From: CAJXMH01 sp040220135
GTDB taxonomy: Bacteria; Bacteroidota; Bacteroidia; Flavobacteriales_E; Vicingaceae
Assembly (NCBI GenBank): GCA_040220135.1
Contig: JAVJTT010000020.1
Span: 62,001 to 126,000, forward strand
Direction of reading: 5' to 3'
Length of the DNA stretch: 64,000 nucleotides
Shown: in pieces, positions 1 to 8,045 of the stretch
How the letters are laid out: each line of letters begins with the position of its first letter
Numbering within the stretch: the first letter of the stretch is position 1
Position numbers and translations under genes: made by a program
The notes under the pieces: generated by a model
Told to the model about the DNA's origin: nothing
Database searches by the model: none
The model's input: the letters and a program-made list of their open reading frames with translations, nothing else

Positions 1-638
1 AAACAGCGGCTTTGGAAAGGGCAATTTGAACATTTTGGGTTTTTAGGAACACATTGCAAGGCGCCAAACTCCATAATCGCTTGATTAAACTCTGCCGCTT
101 GCTGATTCGGCATCAACTTCTCGGCAAGCTCCAAAAATTCTTTTTGGGCGGCCGGGGTGTTAATGGGTATGTCGATGCCATAAAGTCGGGAAAGGAAGCG
201 ATAAACATTGCCGTCAAGCACAGGGTAGGGGAGGTCAAAGGCGAAAGAGGCAACGGCTGCCGCCGTGTAGTGGCCGACTCCTTTTAAGGCTCTAATAGCT
301 TGGTACTCTTTCGGGAAACTTCCTCCATGGTCATTAACGATGCTTTTGGCTGCAGCATGTAAGTTTCTTGCTCTAGAGTAGTACCCTAGGCCCTGCCAGT
401 CTTTCATTACTTCATCTTCAGTAGCATTTGCCAAGTCAAAAACCGTTGGGTAGTGTTGGCTAAACTTCTGATAATAAGCCATTCCTTGTGCTACTCTGGT
501 TTGTTGAAGTATGATTTCAGACAGCCAAATAAGGTAAGGGTCAGTCGTCTTTCTCCAGGGAAGATTTCTTTTGTTTTCTTTATACCAATTTATTAACTGA
601 GGGTGTATGGGAATAAATCTATCTATACTTTTGGGCAA
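1..638 (-). CDS. mutY: A/G-specific adenine glycosylase MutY (C-terminus outside the window)
   Basis: Base-excision repair glycosylase that removes adenine mispaired with 8-oxoguanine. The reverse strand reads openly from about 638 to the left edge, so the C-terminal part is missing. Visible are the catalytic-Glu segment WLSEIILQQTRV, the helix-hairpin-helix LKGVGHYTAAA, the catalytic Asp in PVLDGNVYR and the Fe-S ligands C-x6-C-x2-C-x5-C (from CVPKNPKC). The frame has no ATG near its start. A TTG at 638 begins LPKSIDRF and fits the family length, so I chose it, but this start is uncertain. It is divergent from the HU gene. Confidence 0.93.
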   Translation of the reverse strand, partial: MPKSIDRFIPIHPQLINWYKENKRNLPWRKTTDPYLIWLSEIILQQTRVAQGMAYYQKFSQHYPTVFDLANATEDEVMKDWQGLGYYSRARNLHAAAKSIVNDHGGSFPKEYQAIRALKGVGHYTAAAVASFAFDLPYPVLDGNVYRFLSRLYGIDIPINTPAAQKEFLELAEKLMPNQQAAEFNQAIMEFGALQCVPKNPKCSNCPFQSRC

Positions 639-678
639 ATCGTCGAATTTTATTATTAACCATGTGATAATAAGTGAA

Positions 679-706
679 TTGAACCGCAAAAAAAGTACTA
701 TATTTG
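679..706 (+). promoter_or_regulatory. Bacteroidota-type promoter for the HU gene
   Basis: TTG at 679-681 and TATATTTG at 699-706 match the Bacteroidota -33 (TTTG) and -7 (TAnnTTTG) boxes, with about 17 bases between. The HU start codon lies 65 bases downstream. Confidence 0.6.
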
Positions 707-770
707 CCGCCCGAAAAGGGAAACCCCTTTTTTAATTAATTGTTTCACTCAAAATCACAAAATTATTAAG

Positions 771-1058
771 ATGACGAAAGCAGATATTGTAACGGAGATT
801 TCTGACAAAACAGGAGTAGAGAAAGTAGCAGTTCAGGCTACTGTTGAAGAGTTTATGAAGTCTATAAGAAACTCCTTGGAGCAGGGCGAGAATGTTTATT
901 TAAGAGGTTTTGGTAGTTTCATTACCAAAAAGAGAGCCGAAAAGACAGGCCGAAATATCTCTAAAAATACCACTATGATTATTCCAGAACACTTTATTCC
1001 TGCGTTCAAGCCTTCAAAGAGCTTTGTAGAGAAAGTGAAAGAAAATGTGAAGCCCTAA
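771..1058 (+). CDS. HU/IHF-family DNA-binding protein
   Basis: Nucleoid protein of 95 residues, the usual length for HU. The dimer-core signature RGFGSF lies at 45-50, followed by the basic DNA-binding arm (about 52-76, rich in K and R) and the C-terminal helix with FKPSKSF. A good promoter lies upstream. The stop codon is followed with no gap by the TTG start of the next gene, and a terminator-like hairpin lies about 30 bases beyond the stop. HU family membership is certain; which paralogue it is cannot be told. Confidence 0.96.
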   Translation: MTKADIVTEISDKTGVEKVAVQATVEEFMKSIRNSLEQGENVYLRGFGSFITKKRAEKTGRNISKNTTMIIPEHFIPAFKPSKSFVEKVKENVKP

Positions 1059-1958
1059 TTGAGCGCTAAACAAAATACAAGAAAGATTCAACTCCTGTTA
1101 ATTTTAGCAGGAGTTGTTTTTCTGGTAGCCATTTTATTGGCTCCCCAGCAAATGAGTAATGAGGCAACCGATGATGAGCTAGAGCAGCTAGAGTCACTTT
1201 CAGAAGAGGATCATGATCATGAACACGAGCATGAGAGTGAGGCTAAAGCAATTGCCACTCAAGAAGCTAGTTTAGAAAGTATAGAGGACCCGGCTGTTAA
1301 AGCAAAGTTCGAATCGCTTTCGAACAAAGCAAATCAGGTAGCCGATATTGATACAAAATTGTTGCTTTACGACTCTTTGATTGCTTTAAGCATTCAGCAA
1401 AACAAGCCACCTTTGGTGGCCAAGTATAGCGGACAAAAAGCTCAAGCAGTGCCTACCGAGAACAATTGGTTGTTGGCCGGCGACAATTATTTTAAAGCTT
1501 TTCGCCTTTCTAAGAACAAGTCAAAACCCATGATTGAAGGAACTGTTGCCAGTTACCAAGAGGTTTTAGCACTCAATGAAGCCAATTTAAAAGCACAAAC
1601 AGCTTTGGGGGTTGCCTATGTAGAAGGCGCGTCAATGTTGGGTGTTATGCCCATGAAAGGGATTGGCATGTTAAAGGATGTGTTAAATAGTGACCCTGAA
1701 AACATCGATGCCTTAACAAATTTGGGTTATTTTGCAATTCAATCAGGTCAATATGAGAAAGCGATTGAACGTTTCAATTCCATTCTTAAAATTGACCCCA
1801 AAAATGCTGAAGCGTACATTTACTTAACTGACGTATATTTAAGTCAAAATCAGGTACAGAAAGGCATTGAGACATTAGAGCAATATAAATCTTTAGTGGA
1901 TGACCCGCTTGCGAAACAACAAGTGGACGAATACATTGAAGAATTAAAAAATAAATAA
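1059..1958 (+). CDS. TPR protein with an N-terminal membrane anchor
   Basis: A 299-residue protein with one N-terminal membrane segment (about 11-28), then a His/Asp/Glu-rich stretch (about 38-62, including DHDHEHEHE) and TPR-type helices (about 215-285, for example NLGYFAIQSGQYEKAIERF and the PKNAEAYIYL repeat). It is probably an inner-membrane protein with its repeats in the periplasm. I chose the TTG at 1059, directly after the HU stop, because the first in-frame ATG lies beyond the membrane segment. The acidic-histidine patch could bind metal, but that is inference. The specific function is unknown. Confidence 0.8.
   Translation: MSAKQNTRKIQLLLILAGVVFLVAILLAPQQMSNEATDDELEQLESLSEEDHDHEHEHESEAKAIATQEASLESIEDPAVKAKFESLSNKANQVADIDTKLLLYDSLIALSIQQNKPPLVAKYSGQKAQAVPTENNWLLAGDNYFKAFRLSKNKSKPMIEGTVASYQEVLALNEANLKAQTALGVAYVEGASMLGVMPMKGIGMLKDVLNSDPENIDALTNLGYFAIQSGQYEKAIERFNSILKIDPKNAEAYIYLTDVYLSQNQVQKGIETLEQYKSLVDDPLAKQQVDEYIEELKNK
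1089..1121 (+). terminator. Terminator-like hairpin inside the start of the TPR gene
   Basis: A perfect 9-bp stem (CAACTCCTG at 1089-1097 with CAGGAGTTG at 1108-1116), a 10-base loop and TTTTT at 1117-1121. It has the form of an intrinsic terminator for the HU transcript but lies within codons about 11-21 of the next gene. Confidence 0.55.
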
Positions 1959-1980
1959 CAGAATTTAAAACATTAAAGTT

Positions 1981-2073
1981 ATGCCAAGCGGTAAAAAAAG
2001 AAAAAGACATAAGATGGCGACCCACAAGCGTAAAAAAAGATTACGCAAGAACCGTCACAAGAAGAAAAAATAA
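1981..2073 (+). CDS. 30-residue basic protein, bS22/mS38-like (AURKAIP1/COX24 type)
   Basis: A 31-codon reading frame, from ATG at 1981 to TAA at 2071-2073, encodes a tiny, extremely basic peptide beginning MPSGKKRKRHKMATHKRKK and ending RHKKKK. This pattern is that of the AURKAIP1/COX24-domain mini-proteins of Bacteroidota, related to mitochondrial small-subunit protein mS38 and actinobacterial bS22, so it is probably a ribosomal protein. It lies 22 bases after the TPR gene and 132 bases before the RNase G gene. It is easily missed by gene finders with a length cutoff. Family call from memory of the pattern. Confidence 0.8.
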   Translation: MPSGKKRKRHKMATHKRKKRLRKNRHKKKK

Positions 2074-2205
2074 TTCTATGCTCCATTGGGAGTGCTAGTT
2101 TAGTTTCCAGACTTTTTTGTAGAGATGTTATCCCTCGAGCTCTTGCCTTGGGATTCTGTCTTTGGTATGACTTAAAGCTCTTCCGAGCGTAAGAAGTATA
2201 GAATC

Positions 2206-3759
2206 ATGAGCGTTGATTTAGTGATCAACTCTAAGCCGTCAGAAGACACCATTGCTCTTCTTGAAGACAAGCGGCTTATTGAGTTACATAAAGAAAAGAG
2301 TAATAATAATTATTCTGTAGGCGACATTTACCTGGCTCGCATTAAGAAGGTTATGCCCGGACTTAATGCTGCTTTTGTAGATGTAGGTTACGGTAAGGAT
2401 GCCTTTTTGCATTACCTCGATTTGGGACCCAATTTTGCCTCCTTGAACCGTTTTGTGCAGTTAGTACGTGCCAATAAGTATCAGACTCACTCGCTAAAGA
2501 AATTTAGATTTGAAGAAGAAATTGATAAGGGTGGAAAAATCGCCGATCAATTAGAGTCGAATCAGCATGTACTGGTGCAAATTGCCAAAGAACCGATTTC
2601 TACAAAAGGACCGCGATTAAGCAGTGAAATCTCATTAGCAGGAAGGTACATGGTACTCGTCCCTTTTTCTGATCGGATCTCAGTTTCTCAGAAGATCAGA
2701 AACTTTGAAGAAAAGGAAAGACTAAAGCGGCTAATTAAAAGCATTCGCCCTGAAGGATTCGGTGTTATTGTAAGAACAGTAGCTGAAAACAAAAAGGTAG
2801 CTGACTTGCATGCTGACCTGAGTGGACTTTTAGCAAAGTGGGAAGAGTGCTTTAATAAGATGAAAAAAGCGAAGCCTCCTTTTCGAGTTTTAGGTGAGTT
2901 GAGCAGAAGCTCGGCCATGATGCGAGACTTATTGAATAAAGATTTCAATAAAATCTATGTAGACGATTTTGAAACCAAAAAGGAGTTGATGAACTACATC
3001 AAGTCCATTGCTCCCGGTAAGGAAAAAATCGTTCAAGGTTACCGAAGAAAAATTCCAATTTTTCAGCACTTCGGCATTGAAAAGCAGATCAAAGCGCTAT
3101 TTGGCAAAAACGTTACCATGAAGTCGGGGGCTTATCTGGTGATCGAGCATACCGAAGCCATGCACGTGATAGATGTGAATAGCGGACAACGCAGTCGTTC
3201 TAAAGATGACCAGGAACAAAACGCTCTAGAGGTCAACATTGAATCGGCTGAAGAAGTAGCACGACAGCTGCGATTGCGAGACATGGGTGGCATCATTGTG
3301 GTCGATTTTATCGATATGCGAGATGGTGCTAACCGAGAGGAGCTTTTCGATAAGATGCGCGAGTTCATGCGTGAAGACCGCGCTAAACACACCATTCTAC
3401 CTCCTACCAAGTTTGGTCTAATACAAATTACCAGACAAAGGGTAAGGCCGGAAATGGATATTAAGACTTCGGAAAAATGTCCTTGTTGCAATGGAACCGG
3501 CGAAACTCAGGCTACCGTGCTTCTGATCGATGAAATTCAGAACAATCTGCGTTACATTCTAACCCAATTGAATCAGAAAAAAGTGAGTTTGGTTGCTCAT
3601 CCTTTTATTGAAGCGTTTCTTACCAAAGGCTTCTATTCGATTCAACGGAAGTGGTACGTGAAATATAAAAAATGGGTAAACATCCGTCCTTCTGATGCTT
3701 ATCAGTTTCTGGAGTATCGTTTCTTTGATCAAAATGGGGAAGAAATCAACCTCAAGTAA
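2206..3759 (+). CDS. rng: Ribonuclease E/G family endoribonuclease
   Basis: Endoribonuclease for rRNA maturation and mRNA decay; at 517 residues it is the RNase G form without the long RNase E scaffold tail. An N-terminal S1 domain (about 35-130, YLARIKKVMPGLNAAFVDVG) precedes the catalytic core. D324 in VIDVNSG and D367 in VVDFIDM match the metal-binding aspartates of RNase E. The zinc-link motif CPCCNGTG starts at 425 and gives the C-x2-C pair C425/C428. The 132-base leader holds an imperfect ATCCC...GGGAT pairing but no clear regulatory element. It ends one base from the convergent MFS gene. Confidence 0.95.
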   Translation: MSVDLVINSKPSEDTIALLEDKRLIELHKEKSNNNYSVGDIYLARIKKVMPGLNAAFVDVGYGKDAFLHYLDLGPNFASLNRFVQLVRANKYQTHSLKKFRFEEEIDKGGKIADQLESNQHVLVQIAKEPISTKGPRLSSEISLAGRYMVLVPFSDRISVSQKIRNFEEKERLKRLIKSIRPEGFGVIVRTVAENKKVADLHADLSGLLAKWEECFNKMKKAKPPFRVLGELSRSSAMMRDLLNKDFNKIYVDDFETKKELMNYIKSIAPGKEKIVQGYRRKIPIFQHFGIEKQIKALFGKNVTMKSGAYLVIEHTEAMHVIDVNSGQRSRSKDDQEQNALEVNIESAEEVARQLRLRDMGGIIVVDFIDMRDGANREELFDKMREFMREDRAKHTILPPTKFGLIQITRQRVRPEMDIKTSEKCPCCNGTGETQATVLLIDEIQNNLRYILTQLNQKKVSLVAHPFIEAFLTKGFYSIQRKWYVKYKKWVNIRPSDAYQFLEYRFFDQNGEEINLK

Positions 3760-3760
3760 A

Positions 3761-5014
3761 TTATTCCATTTTTAGTTTTCGCAGCTTTCTGTAATGGAAA
3801 AGCAAAGGCAATAGCGAGATAATAGTAGCTGCAGCGGCAATGGCAAACGACCACCTGATGTTCGAACCGGTGTTGAAGAATTGCAGTGAGAAGAGGGCAA
3901 TAAAAATTGACCGTAAGAGGATATTAATGCTTTGGAAAACACTGTTTGTCCGGCCAATAATGTTATTGGGAATGTGGTTAAACAAATAGGTAATTCGTTG
4001 AATTCGTATGCCTGCATTGGCAATTCCCAAGCCAAAGGCAAAGGCAAAAAGCAGGTATGTATTTTTACTAAAAGCCAAGGTAGTAAAGCCTACTAAAGCA
4101 AGCAGCATTAACACTAAAATAGAATAAACCGTGTTTTGCTTTCGAAACAGTTTGCTGATAAAAAAACCGGCCAAAAGGGCACCCAGGGCATAGTGAACTT
4201 TGGTAATGGCATAGGTGTCTCCACTGGCTTGCAGGTGCTCGCTAATGTAAACTGGCCATAGCACATGAGTAGCAATCAATACAAAAATGAAAACCGTAAA
4301 AGAAGCGTTTCCGAAGTAAAAGAGAAGGGGACGATCAGCGAGGTACTTGATGCCTTCACGCAATCGTTTCCCAATCGGTTCCTTTGATACTTGAGTTTTA
4401 GTGGTGGGAATGTATTTGATAAAATAGATCAAAGTCATGGCCACCAAATACGTTAAGCCATCCATTAGAAATATGCGTTGAATTGACCACGCTTCAATGT
4501 TGATGCTAATTCCTAAAATTTCAGTATTCACGCCTTCGATCAGCATGACAGCCATGGCGCCAGATAGCACATTGGTAGATTGTCCCATTACCTCTAGCAA
4601 GGAATTAGTTTTGCTGTATAAATGCTTTTCGGTTATTTCTTGACCAAAAGCGTACAGAGTAGGGTAGTGAATGTTGTAATTAAAGAGGGTAAAGCAAAAG
4701 ACAAAGGCGACGGCAAGCATGGGAACACTTCCTAGTTGAAAACCAAGGGTAGCAACGCTAATCAGCACAATCGCGCTTATGGCACATATGCTTAGAAAAA
4801 TATTTTTTCGCGGATATCGATCAATCAAAGTGCCGGCATAGAGGCCCCAAAAAAGAGTAACGAAAGTGGCTACCGCATAAATTGTAGAGAAGGTAGATGA
4901 GGCATTTAGGTGTTTGGCAAAGTACCATGGAATCGCCAACATGCTAATTCCTTGTGCAAAGTGAGAAATGGCATTCGCGCTAAGTAGTAAATAAAGTGCT
5001 TTTTTGTTCTTCAA
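3761..5014 (-). CDS. MFS transporter
   Basis: Major facilitator superfamily permease of 417 residues, with hydrophobic segments consistent with 12 membrane helices. The loop between helices 2 and 3 carries a motif A-like GTLIDRYPRKN at about 61-71. The general look (short loops, AIPWYF in helix 1) resembles the MFS_3/enterobactin-exporter-like group, so drug or metabolite efflux is possible, but the substrate cannot be read from sequence. It converges with rng and is divergent from recX, separated from it by only 48 bases. Confidence 0.88.
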   Translation of the reverse strand: MKNKKALYLLLSANAISHFAQGISMLAIPWYFAKHLNASSTFSTIYAVATFVTLFWGLYAGTLIDRYPRKNIFLSICAISAIVLISVATLGFQLGSVPMLAVAFVFCFTLFNYNIHYPTLYAFGQEITEKHLYSKTNSLLEVMGQSTNVLSGAMAVMLIEGVNTEILGISINIEAWSIQRIFLMDGLTYLVAMTLIYFIKYIPTTKTQVSKEPIGKRLREGIKYLADRPLLFYFGNASFTVFIFVLIATHVLWPVYISEHLQASGDTYAITKVHYALGALLAGFFISKLFRKQNTVYSILVLMLLALVGFTTLAFSKNTYLLFAFAFGLGIANAGIRIQRITYLFNHIPNNIIGRTNSVFQSINILLRSIFIALFSLQFFNTGSNIRWSFAIAAAATIISLLPLLFHYRKLRKLKME

Positions 5015-5062
5015 TCCGCTGGTTCCCGCTTATTTTCGTGCAAAGTAACATTCGTTTAATCG

Positions 5063-5536
5063 ATGTATAATAGAAGAAGACAATATTCTTTTGAAGAAGT
5101 TTTAGATAAACTTATGCGCTACTGTGCATTCCAAGAAAGGAGTCCGCAAGAGGTGCTCATCAAGGCAGATAAATACGGAATGTCGAAGCAACAAAAAGCT
5201 GATCTGTTGCACTATTTAGAAGAAGAGAACTTTGTGGATGAAGGTCGTTTTGCTTTAGCCTACACCAGCGGTAAAGTAAAAATAAAACACTGGGGCAAGT
5301 ACAAACTAATTGAGGGCTTGAGAAGTAAAGGTGTAACTCAAGCGAGCATCCAAGATGCCTTAGAAAGCATTTCCGAAGAACAGCATAAAGAAAATTTACA
5401 GCATTGGCTAAACAAAAAGCTGCCGATAGATAAGGATGATCAGAAGGAAAAAGCAAAACTTTACCGCTTTCTGCTCTCAAAGGGCTTTGAAAGTGATGAA
5501 ATAAGCAAAGTGCTGCGAGAGGTAGGCTTAATGTAG
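5063..5536 (+). CDS. recX: Regulatory protein RecX
   Basis: RecX modulates RecA filament activity. The protein has 157 residues and is built of three-helix repeats. NFVDEGRFALAYTSGKVKIKHWG followed by KLIEGLRSKGV is the characteristic RecX core (about 57-95), and a last repeat ends KGFESDEISKVLREVG. No recA gene lies nearby. Its last 9 bases overlap the end of the convergent gene at 5528. Confidence 0.9.
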   Translation: MYNRRRQYSFEEVLDKLMRYCAFQERSPQEVLIKADKYGMSKQQKADLLHYLEEENFVDEGRFALAYTSGKVKIKHWGKYKLIEGLRSKGVTQASIQDALESISEEQHKENLQHWLNKKLPIDKDDQKEKAKLYRFLLSKGFESDEISKVLREVGLM

Positions 5537-6082
5537 GCTTTTGCTTTCTATAATTCGAATGCCAAAAAGTCCGCTAGAAAAGCGAATTTTTAAGTAGTCA
5601 TTACCCCCTTTTTTGTAGTTGCTGTTGTACTTTACGGTTCTTAAATAGACTTTGTCTTGGTACTGTTTGTCTTCTAAGTTATATACCGTATTTCCATTGC
5701 TTCGCTCACTTGAGACAATCTTATAGGTTTCTGTATATGCCGGACTATTAAAAGTAACATTGAGAAATAAGAATGCGGCACAAAGGATTGGTCCAACTGC
5801 AAGTAAATTGAAGAAAATATACTCGTAAAAGCTCATGGTGTATTTTCGACGGTACACCTTTATGGGCACGAAAAAGCCCATTGCAATAGAAACTACCGTA
5901 AGTTGAATTAACTGAAATAGGCTTATATCTAGGTTATTGAAGAGCTGAAAAACGTAAAAGTTGCAGAAGAACCAAGCAATCGCCATTAGAATGTGGAGGT
6001 TTTCCATATTGTCTTCCTCCGGTACTTCAAAGTGCGGATCCTGCTTCTTAGTCAGAAAACGATTGACTTTTGGGTGCTTCAA
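5528..6082 (-). CDS. Uncharacterised membrane protein
   Basis: A 184-residue protein I do not recognise. A polar N-terminal 28 residues are followed by three probable membrane helices (about 30-50, 55-77 and 84-109) and a soluble C-terminal part of about 75 residues, probably a small beta domain (ETYKIVSSERSNGNTVYNLED). It lies 15 bases downstream of the M42-type peptidase gene on the same strand and may be cotranscribed with it. Confidence 0.7.
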   Translation of the reverse strand: MKHPKVNRFLTKKQDPHFEVPEEDNMENLHILMAIAWFFCNFYVFQLFNNLDISLFQLIQLTVVSIAMGFFVPIKVYRRKYTMSFYEYIFFNLLAVGPILCAAFLFLNVTFNSPAYTETYKIVSSERSNGNTVYNLEDKQYQDKVYLRTVKYNSNYKKGGNDYLKIRFSSGLFGIRIIESKSLH

Positions 6083-6097
6083 ATTCAGCTTCTTTTA

Positions 6098-7048
6098 TCA
6101 GAGGTTCTTCATCAAATATAGATATAAAGCTAGCATAGAATCTATGTCCTTTTTATGCACCCTTTCGTTGGGTTGGTGAACGTTGTCCTCCGGTGCTCCA
6201 ATAAAACACCAATCTATGGGGTAGGGAGACTTTTGTAGCGCATTACCGTCGCTGCCACCGGCACTTTCCACTTCAATTTGAAAGTCTACCCCAGAACTTT
6301 TGGCAATTTCCAGTACTTTTTCAATGTAGCTTCTGCGTGGAATTCCTGAATCTCGCATGGAAATAGCAACCCCTTCTCCATGTTTAACCCCTTCTGTAAC
6401 CCAAGTAATGTCAGCAATAAGGGCTTGACGCAATTTGTATTGCTCATACAAATACTTTGCACAATAACCTACGCTACCGCCTCCTACTTCTTCCCAAGCA
6501 GAAAATACAATGGCGCCATTTTCTAAAGTCTCTGCTACCTTCAAAGCACACCACATCCCCAATCGGTTGTCGAGGTAATTGCTTTCCACGAATTCTTCAT
6601 CTTCCTTGAACTTGGGCTTGTAGCTTAAAGGGGTGCCGGGATCAACCATGCGGTCAAACTGCAAGACGGTTTTAATGAGTTTGTTTTCAGATGATTCGTC
6701 TTCAATAGCGTAGTGCAATTTCCCTTCAACTTTCCCTTGGCTATCTTCTCCAACCAAAAAGGTGCCTTCTTCTGCTTTGGGTCCGCCAATTTTGATCAGC
6801 TGATTGCTGTAACCAACCGTGTAACCCACTGAATCCATATGGGCATAAATGGCAGTTTTCGGTTTGCCAAAAACCAAGATCAAACAGTCTTGGAAGTCCT
6901 CCCCGTGAATGATCTGGGGCTTTACTTCCCAGTTTGCACTTTCTTTTTTAAAGTAGTCAAGTAAAAATGCTTTCATCAAACCTTCATTTCCTGAAGGAGC
7001 AGGGACTGAACATAGCTTTTTCAAAAGGGAGAATTCTATTTGCTTCAT
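6098..7048 (-). CDS. M42-type metallo-aminopeptidase
   Basis: A cytosolic-type di-metal peptidase of 316 residues without signal peptide. The co-catalytic metal and catalytic positions of the M42/M20 clan are visible: H70 and D72 in AHMDSVG, D160 in NYLDNR, E186/E187 in WEEVGG, D213 in ADITW and H291 in DNVHQPNE. Family members remove N-terminal residues from peptides, often as large self-compartmentalised complexes. The exact specificity is not visible. A candidate -7 box for this gene (CAAACTTA on the plus strand at 7094-7101) lies upstream. Confidence 0.85.
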   Translation of the reverse strand: MKQIEFSLLKKLCSVPAPSGNEGLMKAFLLDYFKKESANWEVKPQIIHGEDFQDCLILVFGKPKTAIYAHMDSVGYTVGYSNQLIKIGGPKAEEGTFLVGEDSQGKVEGKLHYAIEDESSENKLIKTVLQFDRMVDPGTPLSYKPKFKEDEEFVESNYLDNRLGMWCALKVAETLENGAIVFSAWEEVGGGSVGYCAKYLYEQYKLRQALIADITWVTEGVKHGEGVAISMRDSGIPRRSYIEKVLEIAKSSGVDFQIEVESAGGSDGNALQKSPYPIDWCFIGAPEDNVHQPNERVHKKDIDSMLALYLYLMKNL

Positions 7049-7103
7049 GCTTCGGGTTTAAGAGTCGTTTAATTTTTATAATTTAGACTTAAGCAAACTT
7101 AGG

Positions 7104-8036
7104 ATGAAACGACTTTTTATAATTCAAATTATACTTTTTTCTGCATTTAATGTAGAGGCTCAGTACCAGTCTATACTCAACGATTCTAGCAGAAGTTGGT
7201 TTGTATACAATACAAATACTTGGCACTTTGTTACTGATAGAATTGACTCACTTTACCTCGGACAATGGATTCAATTATCCGGAGGAAGTTATAGAGAGTT
7301 AAAAATTAGTTCTAAAGGCTCAGTTAGTGGTCAAACTACTCTAGGCTATCTTAGAGAAGATACAGGAATAGGTAAGGCATGGTTTCGACGAGATAGCGCT
7401 AATAACTATGAATACGAAATATATGATCTAAGTTTAAATCAAGGGGATACCCTAATTTATTCGCAAAGAAGTTTAGTTGTAGATAGTGTGTTTTTTCACA
7501 ACAATCGAAAACACATAAAATTAAAGGTGATAAGTGGATCAAATTTTTCAATGGAGTTTAACACACATCGTATTTATGATACCTATGATACCGCCATGTT
7601 TATTGAAGGGGTTGGAAGTACAAAGGGCTTTAATGATTTAGTGGGTATAAACTACTTTTACTTTTACGCGAATCATTCAGACTTTTTGGTTTGTGCTTTT
7701 CAGCAAGGCAATCAGATCTATCAATCAACTTATCCGCAAACATACCCCATTGTTAGCTGCGACTCTATCACTAAAGGAATATATACCGCTTTAAGTGAAA
7801 GTCAATCCATTCCAATAGAAATTTTTCCAAATCCAACTGATGGAGTGCTTAGAGTTAAAGGAAATGTATTGATGGATTTCGCCGAACTTTACTCAATCAA
7901 CAGCCAAATGCTTCAAAAGCTAAAAGTGACAAAAATGCCTTTTGAGATAAATATTCAAGGCCCGTCAGGCGTTTATTTCATCAAACTTAGAAGTAAAAGC
8001 GGGAAAGAAATGATAAGAAAAGTGCTTAAAAAATAG
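7104..8036 (+). CDS. Secreted protein with T9SS type A sorting domain
   Basis: A 310-residue protein with a signal peptide (residues 1-19, ending VEA before Q20) and a C-terminal sorting domain (about 240-310: IFPNPTDGVLRVKG, then YSINSQML, then GVYFIKLRSKSGKEMIRKVLKK). This tail is the type IX secretion signal of Bacteroidota, so the product should be exported and attached to or released from the surface. The middle (about 20-235) has no motif I recognise. It is divergent from the peptidase gene and convergent with dnaN. Confidence 0.85.
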   Translation: MKRLFIIQIILFSAFNVEAQYQSILNDSSRSWFVYNTNTWHFVTDRIDSLYLGQWIQLSGGSYRELKISSKGSVSGQTTLGYLREDTGIGKAWFRRDSANNYEYEIYDLSLNQGDTLIYSQRSLVVDSVFFHNNRKHIKLKVISGSNFSMEFNTHRIYDTYDTAMFIEGVGSTKGFNDLVGINYFYFYANHSDFLVCAFQQGNQIYQSTYPQTYPIVSCDSITKGIYTALSESQSIPIEIFPNPTDGVLRVKGNVLMDFAELYSINSQMLQKLKVTKMPFEINIQGPSGVYFIKLRSKSGKEMIRKVLKK

Positions 8037-8045
8037 CTTAATTTT

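Noticed and set aside
2120..2165. ATCCC...GGGAT pairing in the RNase G leader as an autoregulatory hairpin
   Set aside because: The stem is only five base pairs with a long loop and no T run; support is too weak.
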